Assembly (NCBI GenBank): GCA_028712125.1
Contig: JAQTQS010000004.1
Location: forward strand, 1-33,525
Length of the DNA: 33,525 nt
Source: Candidatus Altarchaeota archaeon
GTDB lineage: Archaea > Altiarchaeota > Altiarchaeia > IMC4 > SCGC-AAA252-I15
Reading direction: 5' to 3'
The position numbers and the translations under genes were made by a program. How positions within the stretch are numbered: the stretch's first letter is position 1; each line of letters opens with the position of its first letter. Below the pieces are notes generated by a model. That model did no database searches. It was not told the origin of the DNA and saw only the letters and a program-made list of their open reading frames with translations. Shown here in pieces: positions 26,266-33,525 of this stretch.

Positions 26266-26860
26266 ACTACGGGCATATTTTGAGGAACACGTAGGCGAAA
26301 TCGTAGAAACCCGCATGTTGAAAGAAGTGGGTGGAATCAGTGAGTACGCTAGAAGAATACGTGAACTAAGGGATGATGAGGGAATGCAGATTCTGTCCCA
26401 TAAAGACCGACACGACCTCAAATCCGGTCAGTATATACTTATTAGTGCTGATAGAGTTCCTAGAATCAGTAGTGGAATACACCCCCAATTACGGTTGGAG
26501 ATACTTGAGCGTAATGGATTTACATGCCAGTTGTGTGGTGCTGGTGCTGGCGACTCCGACCCATACAATCCAAGGCGAAAAGTCGTACTCCACATAGACC
26601 ACATAAAGCCAAAAAGTCAGGGCGGCACAGACGACAGAAGTAATTTACGTGTTTTATGTTCAACATGTAATCAAGCGAAGGCAAATATCGGAATGCCGAC
26701 GGAAACTACACTTAACCTGTTAGCTCGCTTTAGACGCGCGCCACGTGATACCCAAAAGGAAGTTTATGAACAATTAAAAAAACGATTTGGAAAAGACGAC
26801 CAAGAAACGGGAGTAACAAGCGAAGAAGATGATAAGGACACGGGAGTAATAAACTGCTAA
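26249..26860 (+). CDS. HNH endonuclease, probable cognate restriction enzyme
   Basis: RLEILERNGFTCQLCGAG...VVLHIDHIKPKSQGGTDDRSNLRVLCSTCNQAKAN; ATG at 26249 overlaps the vsr end. Confidence 0.85.
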   Translation: MSARDKLRAYFEEHVGEIVETRMLKEVGGISEYARRIRELRDDEGMQILSHKDRHDLKSGQYILISADRVPRISSGIHPQLRLEILERNGFTCQLCGAGAGDSDPYNPRRKVVLHIDHIKPKSQGGTDDRSNLRVLCSTCNQAKANIGMPTETTLNLLARFRRAPRDTQKEVYEQLKKRFGKDDQETGVTSEEDDKDTGVINC

Positions 26861-26928
26861 AATAATTAATGAAACCAGCGTACGTCGTCTAAAAAGGAGC
26901 AACTTCTTTCAAAAAGGAGCAGAACACT

Positions 26929-26944
26929 AAAAAGGAGCAAAGCT
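26929..26944 (-). repeat. Right terminal inverted repeat
   Basis: AAAAAGGAGCAAAGCT. Confidence 0.9.
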
Positions 26945-26992
26945 GCGCAGTATAGGCTATTTTTAGACATATACACAGAGTATTAAGATATC

Positions 26993-28111
26993 ATGAGCAA
27001 ACGCGTACTCGTCACCGGCGGCGCGGGATTCATAGGCAGCCATATCGTCGACCGTCTTGTAGAGGGCGGGCATGACGTCCGCATACTCGACAACCTCGAC
27101 TACCAGGTCCACAAGGGCAGGAAGCCGCATTACTTGAACAAGAAGGCCGAATTCGTCAAGGGTGATGTAAGGGTCAGGAAGGACGTCGAAAGCGCGGTTG
27201 AAGACGTGGACGTCGTGTTCCACGAGGCGGCTGCGGTCGGAGTCGGCCAGTCCATGTACAGGATAGGCTATTACGTCGGCGTGAACACTGTCGGCACTGC
27301 AAGGCTTCTTGACGTGCTCGTCAACAAGGAGAATTCGGTAAAAAAGGTCATCGTCGCAAGCTCGATGAGCATATACGGGGAGGGAGCCTACAACTGCGCG
27401 GAGCACGGGCTCGTCTATCCGAAACTGAGAACCGTCCAGCAGTTAAAAAAGCACGACTGGGAGGCCAAATGCCCAAAGTGCGGCAGGGACGTTGCGCCGG
27501 TCCCGACAAACGAGGAAAAGCCAGTCAAGCCGACGTCCATATACGCGATAACCAAGCGAGACCAGGAGGAGATGTGCCACTCCATCGGAAAGGCCTACGG
27601 CATCCCGACGGTCGCGCTCAGATACTTCAACGTCTACGGACCGCGCCAGTCGCTCAACAATCCGTATACGGGGGTCGCAGCCATATTCTCATCGCGCATC
27701 AAGAACGGCAATCCGCCGCTCATCTTCGAGGACGGCCGGCAGTCGCGGGACTTTGTCTATGTGACGGACATCGCCGAAGCCAACATGCTCGTAATGAAGG
27801 AAAAAAGGGCGGACTACGAGTCTTTCAACGTCGGCTGCGGAAGGCAGACGAGCATCCTTTCAATCGCCGAAACGCTCGCCAAGCTCTACAAGAAGGACAT
27901 AAAGCCGACAATCGTGAACAAGTACCGGGCCGGAGACATCAGATACTGCTTTGCGGACATCGGAAAGATAGGCGGAATCGGCTTCAAGCCGAAGGTAACC
28001 TTCGAGGAAGGAATGCGCAGGCTGGTGGAATGGGGCGGGAAGCAGGACGCGAAAGACCGCAGCGAGCAGGCCACCCGCGAGCTTCTGCAGCGAAAGCTGG
28101 TCGAGGAATAA
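26993..28111 (+). CDS. NAD-dependent sugar-nucleotide epimerase/dehydratase with CPKC insert
   Basis: VLVTGGAGFIGSHIVDRLVEGGHDV, SSMSIYGEGAY, YAITKRDQEEMC (YxxxK), ALRYFNVYGPRQSLNNPYTGV; insert EAKCPKCGRDVAPVPTNEEKPVKP as in a known epimerase subfamily. Confidence 0.9.
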   Translation: MSKRVLVTGGAGFIGSHIVDRLVEGGHDVRILDNLDYQVHKGRKPHYLNKKAEFVKGDVRVRKDVESAVEDVDVVFHEAAAVGVGQSMYRIGYYVGVNTVGTARLLDVLVNKENSVKKVIVASSMSIYGEGAYNCAEHGLVYPKLRTVQQLKKHDWEAKCPKCGRDVAPVPTNEEKPVKPTSIYAITKRDQEEMCHSIGKAYGIPTVALRYFNVYGPRQSLNNPYTGVAAIFSSRIKNGNPPLIFEDGRQSRDFVYVTDIAEANMLVMKEKRADYESFNVGCGRQTSILSIAETLAKLYKKDIKPTIVNKYRAGDIRYCFADIGKIGGIGFKPKVTFEEGMRRLVEWGGKQDAKDRSEQATRELLQRKLVEE

Positions 28112-28113
28112 TT

Positions 28114-29577
28114 CTACCTGTCCCTGACGGCGGAAAGTATCCTTCTTACTTCTGAAGGCGAAAGCGCCCTCAACACAAGGGCGCAAAGGCTGTAGACTGC
28201 GACAACCACCGCCACAAAGCCAATCCAAAGAAGAGGCGAGACGACAAGGTCCTTGAACGGCCATAGAATAATAACTGTTGCAAAGGAGGCGGCGACGGGC
28301 TTTGCGGCCACTGCAGTGTGCGGGTGGATTTTCAGCTTCTCGAAGACGTAGATTGTGATGAGCAGTGAGAAGAGCGTCCGTACTGCCGTAATGGCGGCCG
28401 CAACGCCCAAGATGCCGTACGATGATGCGTATATCGCGGCCATGATGCTGGCAAGGCCTGAGAGCAGCGAGTATTTCGTGTATGCGCCGATTCTTCCGAC
28501 GCCCTGCAGTAGAGGCGAGTTTATGGCGTTCAGGGAGGACTCTATCGCGAGGAACGACATTATCAGGACGACGGGCACCGCTTTTTCGTAGGCCATGCCG
28601 TAGAGCATTGTTATGAAGTAGTCCGACGTCAGCCAGACGCCGGTTATTAGCAGGAATGCGATAATCAGCGAGTAGCGGAGGCTGTAGGAGTAGACCGTCG
28701 AAATCTTGTCATGCTCCAATGATTCCGTCTTCTCGGAGTATAGGGCGAGCAACACCCGGCCCGAGAACGGGATGAAAAGCCAGACGACCCCCATCCACAT
28801 CACCCCGACGCGGTAGAACGCAAGCTCGGTAGAGTTGATGAAGACGCCGATGACGAGAGAATCCATCCACTGGATGAACAACACCCCGAGATAGCCGAGC
28901 GAGCCGTAAAAGAAGTACTTTTTCATCGTCCGGTAATCCAAAACGCCCCTGCCTTCCTCAAGCACCCTCACCGAACGCTTCAACAAGAACCCGGCGATAA
29001 AACCCATCAACGCGGCCAGACCAAGGCCTAACAGGACGCTGACATAGCTCCGGTACAAATAGTAGGACACCAAGGGGAGGGCTATCCGGCACGACTGGAA
29101 GACCGCGTTAAGGTAGAATACAAGCTTGTTCTTCTTCACCGACGCCAGCACAGTATCGTAAAACCCGTACAATGAGTAGGAAAAAAGGAACAATGCGCTC
29201 ACCCTCACACCCAATCCGAGGTCCGGCCGCCTGAAGAGGGAGGAGGCCAGCAAGTCCGAGAAGATGAAAAGCGCGGCGGACGACGCGACGACAAGGACGT
29301 ACTTCAAGGTCGAGAAGAACCGGTAGTACGACGCCGTATCCTTCCTTACGACGCTCGATGGGAGTAGCTTCATCAAAGCGGACCCTAGACCGAACTCGCA
29401 GAAGAATAAGAAAAGATTCGCAAGCGCGAAGACGAGGGAAAAATCGCCGAAACGCTCTGGCCCTAGAATCCTCGGGAAGACTATCGCGAAGATTATGCCA
29501 GCAAGTATCATAATGGCCTGCGACAGCACTCCGTAGGCGTTCTCCTTGACGAGCACCGAATACCATCTGCTGGCCAT
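28114..29577 (-). CDS. Wzx/MATE-like polysaccharide flippase
   Basis: 487 aa, many TM segments; ENAYGVLSQAIMILAGIIFAIVFPRILGPERFGDFSLVFALANLF typical N-terminus. Confidence 0.85.
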   Translation of the reverse strand: MASRWYSVLVKENAYGVLSQAIMILAGIIFAIVFPRILGPERFGDFSLVFALANLFLFFCEFGLGSALMKLLPSSVVRKDTASYYRFFSTLKYVLVVASSAALFIFSDLLASSLFRRPDLGLGVRVSALFLFSYSLYGFYDTVLASVKKNKLVFYLNAVFQSCRIALPLVSYYLYRSYVSVLLGLGLAALMGFIAGFLLKRSVRVLEEGRGVLDYRTMKKYFFYGSLGYLGVLFIQWMDSLVIGVFINSTELAFYRVGVMWMGVVWLFIPFSGRVLLALYSEKTESLEHDKISTVYSYSLRYSLIIAFLLITGVWLTSDYFITMLYGMAYEKAVPVVLIMSFLAIESSLNAINSPLLQGVGRIGAYTKYSLLSGLASIMAAIYASSYGILGVAAAITAVRTLFSLLITIYVFEKLKIHPHTAVAAKPVAASFATVIILWPFKDLVVSPLLWIGFVAVVVAVYSLCALVLRALSPSEVRRILSAVRDR

Positions 29578-29604
29578 GTGATAGATTATTTGGTATGGCG
29601 TTAA

Positions 29605-30735
29605 TTAACCGCCCTTGCCTGAAAGCTTGTATTCCCGGACGATGACTTCCGCGTTGCGCTCGGAATAGGTGCGTTCGGCATAAGGCCGGACTTTCTCCCG
29701 GAGCCTTGCGAGCTCTCCTGGAGAGTCATAGTATTTCTTTATCACATTGGCAAGCTCCCTGGCGTTGCCGGGCTCGACAAGAACGCCGACCGTCTCGTCG
29801 AACTCCTCTGGAATGGAACCGGTCCTTGACCCGATAACCGGCGTCCCGCAGGCGAGCGCCTCGACGACAACCCTTGCAAAGCCCTCGACATAGGTCGAGG
29901 GTATCGTGAACAAGTCCGCGGCGCTGTAATAGAGCGAAAGCTCGTCGTACGAGACAGTCTTTACTATCGGTATGCTCTCCTTCAGGAAACTCTCCAGCGG
30001 CCCGCTCCCGGTCGCCATGAACACAATGTCCCTGTCGTCTCTGAGAAGGCGGTAAGCTTCTGCAAAAATCCGCACGCCTTTCTCCTCGATAAACCTGCCT
30101 GAGAAATGCACGACGAACTTGCCCTCAAGGCCGAGCTTCTCCTTCGCGCCGGGCACAATCTTGAATTTCTCAAGGTCGGTCCAGTTCCTGAACAAGACGA
30201 CTTTTTCTTCAGGAACGCCGTAGGAGACTATGTCCGCCTTCACGCTCTTGCTGATGCTGAAGACGGCGTCGCACCGCCTCAGGCACCAGCGCATTATCCG
30301 GCTGCGGTAGGTTCCGTGAAAATCAAGCGGAGTGTGCTGGGTGTGGAAGACCCTCCTGCCGGACAACATCTTGCCGAACAATATGCCGGCGGCAAGCGAT
30401 GACGAGCAGTGCGCGTGTATTACCTCAACGTCCCTGTGCCGGAGGAGGAAGAGCGGCAGGTGAATGAAAAACGTGAGGAACAGCTTGACGGTCGGGAAAA
30501 GGAAAGGGACGTTGATAAGGCCAACCCTGCGGACTTCGAGAATGCCGTCCCGCTCGAAACCCTTGGTCTCGGCCGGGTTCCTGATGTTGTATATGCCGGC
30601 GGCAGAGCGCGGGTGTATCGTGAGGACGTAAGTCGGAACGCCGCTTCTCTTGAGATAGTCGGCAAAATCCTTCATGTGGGACTCGACGCCCCCAACGTTC
30701 GGGTAATACAGGCTCGAAGTGAACAAGACAGCCAT
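29605..30735 (-). CDS. Glycosyltransferase family 4
   Basis: FTSSLYYPNVGGVESHMKDFADYLKRSG...VHFSGRFIEEKGVRIFAEAYRLL...EGFARVVVEALACGTPVIGSRTGSIPE. Confidence 0.9.
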   Translation of the reverse strand: MAVLFTSSLYYPNVGGVESHMKDFADYLKRSGVPTYVLTIHPRSAAGIYNIRNPAETKGFERDGILEVRRVGLINVPFLFPTVKLFLTFFIHLPLFLLRHRDVEVIHAHCSSSLAAGILFGKMLSGRRVFHTQHTPLDFHGTYRSRIMRWCLRRCDAVFSISKSVKADIVSYGVPEEKVVLFRNWTDLEKFKIVPGAKEKLGLEGKFVVHFSGRFIEEKGVRIFAEAYRLLRDDRDIVFMATGSGPLESFLKESIPIVKTVSYDELSLYYSAADLFTIPSTYVEGFARVVVEALACGTPVIGSRTGSIPEEFDETVGVLVEPGNARELANVIKKYYDSPGELARLREKVRPYAERTYSERNAEVIVREYKLSGKGG

Positions 30736-30827
30736 CTAAGACACCGCACGCCATAGAAACATGGCAGCTTATTAATGGACGGGCGATGTTTTAAATAATA
30801 AAGGCCAGTATTAAAAGGATTAGGGAC

Positions 30828-31481
30828 ATGAAATTCTACATCGACACCGCGAACATCGAGGAAATCAAAAAAGCAGCACGCTGGGGCGTAATAGACGGGG
30901 CGACGACGAACCCGACACTCATGGCAAAAGAAGGCCGCGACTTTTCGACCGTCGTCAAAGAGATTACTGCAATACTCGACGGCCAGCTCAGCGTCGAAGC
31001 CATGGGTCCTGAGGCTGAAAAGCTCATAAAGGAGGCTAGGGAATACGCGAAGATGTCAAAGAACATCGTAATCAAGATACCCATGACCCAGGACGGCATA
31101 CAGGCCGTAAAGACATTGAGCAAGGAAGGGATCAAGACGAACGTAACGCTCGTATTCTCGCCAAACCAGGCGCTCCTCGCAGCCAAAGCCGGCGCGACCT
31201 ATGTCAGCCCGTTCATCGGAAGGCTCGACGACATCGGCCACGACGGCATGCAGGTCATAAGGGACATAATGGCGATATACAAAAACTACGGCTTCAAGAC
31301 GCAGGTCATAGTCGCAAGCATCAGGAACCCGATGCACGTCACCGAAGCCGCGAAAGCAGGCGCCGACATCGCGACCGTACCATACAACGTCCTTGAAAAG
31401 ATGTTCACACACGCCCTCACAGACAAAGGCCTTCGCATGTTCAGCGACGACTGGGCGAAAGTAGCCAAATCTAGCAAATGA
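30828..31481 (+). CDS. Transaldolase / fructose-6-phosphate aldolase-like
   Basis: [36 protein letters not shown]...[56 protein letters not shown]. Confidence 0.93.
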   Translation: MKFYIDTANIEEIKKAARWGVIDGATTNPTLMAKEGRDFSTVVKEITAILDGQLSVEAMGPEAEKLIKEAREYAKMSKNIVIKIPMTQDGIQAVKTLSKEGIKTNVTLVFSPNQALLAAKAGATYVSPFIGRLDDIGHDGMQVIRDIMAIYKNYGFKTQVIVASIRNPMHVTEAAKAGADIATVPYNVLEKMFTHALTDKGLRMFSDDWAKVAKSSK

Positions 31482-31978
31482 ACAAGGCTGTATTCTTGGA
31501 CCGGGACGGCGTCCTCATCATAGACACCGAATACCCCGGCGACCCGAAGACGATACGATTCATACCCGGCATCGGCCCGGCAGTCAAATCCCTGAACCAG
31601 AAAGGCTTTAAGGTCATCGTCATCAGCAACCAATCAGGCATAGCACGCGGCTTCTTCCCAGAGGAGAACGTCAATAAAATCAACGAAAAGATAAACAAAA
31701 AACTGGGAGAAGAAGGCGCCCGCATAGACGCATTCTACTACTGCCCGCATCACCCGGACGAAAACTGCCAATGCAGAAAACCAAAGACCGGGATGCTGGA
31801 ACAGGCCGGAAAAGACTTCGGCATAGACTTCAAAAAAAGCTGGATGATAGGCGACGCAATAAAAGACGTCGAATGCGGGGAAAAAGCAGGATGCAAGACG
31901 ATACTCTTGTCAAAAGAAAAACACGAAAAATACAAGACGGCGGAAAACCTGCTAGAAGCGGCTAAGATAGTAGAGTGA
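31478..31978 (+). CDS. gmhB: D,D-heptose-1,7-bisphosphate phosphatase-like HAD phosphatase
   Basis: [83 protein letters not shown] overlap with the upstream gene. Confidence 0.88.
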   Translation: MNKAVFLDRDGVLIIDTEYPGDPKTIRFIPGIGPAVKSLNQKGFKVIVISNQSGIARGFFPEENVNKINEKINKKLGEEGARIDAFYYCPHHPDENCQCRKPKTGMLEQAGKDFGIDFKKSWMIGDAIKDVECGEKAGCKTILLSKEKHEKYKTAENLLEAAKIVE

Positions 31979-32128
31979 AAGCAGCAAAAAAAATCTTAAA
32001 ACTACAGACGATTTACAGAAGAATTATTAACAGAGATAGATGGGGATAATATAGTGCTTATCTTATTGTTTCTTTTTATCAAATTATTTAAAACCTAAAG
32101 AAATGTGCTAGTCCACCAGCTAGCTATT

Positions 32129-33525
32129 TTAACCGCTTAAACTGCTCCCGCGGCTGCTGCTGGAACTAGCCCGGCTGGAGCTGGAGGAAGCAATACTAGC
32201 GATGCTAGAGCTTCTCTTGCTCGAACTGGATGACAATCTGCTGCTGCTGGAAGAAGCCTTGCTGGTGGTGGCAAAACTCTTCTTACTGGAAGATGAAGAA
32301 GCCCTACTACTGCTGGAAGAAATCTTGCTGCTGCTCCGGATTTGGTTGTAGGAAGCCTTGCTGCTGCTGGAACTAACCTTGCTGCTGGAAACAGAACTCT
32401 TCCTGCTTGATGATGATGACGCCCGGCTGCTGCTTGAGGAAACCTTGCTGCTGCTTTGGATGAGAGTGTAGGATGCCCTGCTGCTGCTGGAACTAACCTT
32501 ACTGCTGGAAACAGAACTCTTCTTGCTTGATGATGATGACGCCCGGCTACTGGTCGAGGAAGCACGGCTGCTACTGCTAGTTGAATTCATATAATAGCCG
32601 TCCGCCCTGATAACTAAATTGTAGTCGAAATCAGTGCTTTGAAGACTATACCATCCCTCGCCATTAGGTTTAACAAATGAGCGATGGTACTGGCGACCGT
32701 TTGTATCCATGCCTAAACCGACGTCCATGCCCAAAAACTGGCGGTAGCCGAGGTAAAAGTCGCCAGACGCCACAACCACGCTCAGATTAGTGATGTTATT
32801 CCATCCCAAGACAGGCGTGTAATTGAAAGGCCTATAGAGTATGCTATTCGGAAGCGTCTTCGTATCATCACCGGCATTCCCTGAACCCTTTGGAAAAATC
32901 CCGGACGCTAAAGCCAAACCATAGCCAATATCACGGCCGATGGCGCGCGAGGGATTCAAACGGCCGTCATCATCCCAGACGTTTATCTCCACTTGGGATG
33001 CAAGGTTCCCTGAATGCACGTAAAAGTGCATGGACGTCAGGTTAAACGGGTACCGGGCGGGCGTGAACTTCACCGCCCACGCGCCCGGAACGCCCGCATC
33101 GTTAAAAGTCAATCCGTTCTCGCTACTGCCGTCGTCATAGGCAAGCTCCACACTGATCGCAAGGCTTGAGCCTACCGAATTCAGGCTGGAAACAACGCTG
33201 CTCGAACTGCTGCTACTGCTGCTGCTTGAGCTTATCTGGCTGCTGCTGGTGCTGGCGATAATACTGCTGCTCGAAGAACTGCTGCTGCTACTGCTTGACG
33301 ATGAACTCGGCACTTCGTATAAATTGGACAATTCAGTTGATGAAAGCATTCCATCATAGAGCACCATCTCATCCAGGTACTTTTCCTCAACGCCGCAGCT
33401 AGGACCGCCCGCGCACCTGGCGCCCATAAAGACCAACCCATTGCTGTCAACCTTGGCACCAGAATGGGCTAAACTAGCATTAAGAACATTGTCTATATAG
33501 ATGTATACGACGCTGTCATTCACCT
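32129..33525 (-). CDS. Ser-rich surface protein with LamG-like domain (probably truncated by window edge)
   Basis: VVYIYIDNVLNASLAHSG...EKYLDEMVLYDGMLSSTELSNLYE (LamG-like end), poly-Ser linkers, central beta-rich domain, C-terminal Ser/Lys/Arg repeat tail. Confidence 0.7.
   Translation of the reverse strand, partial: VNDSVVYIYIDNVLNASLAHSGAKVDSNGLVFMGARCAGGPSCGVEEKYLDEMVLYDGMLSSTELSNLYEVPSSSSSSSSSSSSSSSIIASTSSSQISSSSSSSSSSSSVVSSLNSVGSSLAISVELAYDDGSSENGLTFNDAGVPGAWAVKFTPARYPFNLTSMHFYVHSGNLASQVEINVWDDDGRLNPSRAIGRDIGYGLALASGIFPKGSGNAGDDTKTLPNSILYRPFNYTPVLGWNNITNLSVVVASGDFYLGYRQFLGMDVGLGMDTNGRQYHRSFVKPNGEGWYSLQSTDFDYNLVIRADGYYMNSTSSSSRASSTSSRASSSSSKKSSVSSSKVSSSSSRASYTLIQSSSKVSSSSSRASSSSSRKSSVSSSKVSSSSSKASYNQIRSSSKISSSSSRASSSSSKKSFATTSKASSSSSRLSSSSSKRSSSIASIASSSSSRASSSSSRGSSLSG
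32226..32585 (-). repeat. About three tandem 120-bp (40-aa) coding repeats in the Ser-rich tail
   Basis: Near-identical columns recur exactly 120 nt apart (32346-32465 against 32466-32585; more diverged copy 32226-32345); protein unit about SSSSSRASSSSSKKSSVSSSKVSSSSSRASYTLIQSSSKV. Confidence 0.8.

Larger units (their letters stand above)
20407..26944. mobile_element. 6,538-bp transposon-like element carrying a restriction-modification module
   Basis: 16-bp perfect inverted ends AGCTTTGCTCCTTTTT (20407-20422) / AAAAAGGAGCAAAGCT (26929-26944); flanking direct duplication GCGCAGTATAG (20398-20408 and 26945-26955); internal DDE transposase; AT-rich against a GC-richer host. Confidence 0.88.

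Noticed and set aside
32137-32565. 142-aa Arg/Pro/Ala ORF in the Ser repeat region
   Set aside because: Alternative-frame reading of the trinucleotide-rich repeat; not an independent gene.
32226-32585. Possible CRISPR-like array
   Set aside because: The 120-bp period has no repeat/spacer structure and preserves a Ser-rich reading frame; it is a coding tandem repeat.

Overview
The window looks like an archaeal chromosome segment, possibly from a DPANN-type lineage: archaeal-type ATP-dependent DNA ligase, HerA, TrmJ, TATA-like boxes about 25-30 nt upstream of starts, and tightly packed genes. Host genes cover DNA repair, tRNA/rRNA methylation, lysine biosynthesis, sugar-nucleotide and surface-glycan functions, and a Ser-rich LamG-like surface protein cut by the right edge. 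Three non-routine regions stand out. (1) About 12.7-19.5 kb: two paralogous REC...HATPase proteins, one with an apparently dead ATPase domain. The dead one is the last gene of an 8-gene minus-strand operon whose other seven genes are tandem, diverged paralogs of one unrecognised ~160-190 aa family with a conserved N-terminal tag. This is the best candidate for an undescribed system. (2) 20407-26944: a 6.54-kb AT-rich mobile element with 16-bp perfect inverted ends, a 9-11 bp target duplication and repeated GGAGCA end motifs. It encodes a SWIM-finger DDE transposase and a restriction-modification module (wHTH regulator, unknown 454-aa protein, C5-cytosine methyltransferase, Vsr, HNH nuclease). 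(3) 3037-3730: a one-gene AT-rich insert flanked by 64-bp direct repeats (61/64 identical) that duplicate the 3' end of trmJ. All calls come from reading the sequence and supplied translations; no database search was run.
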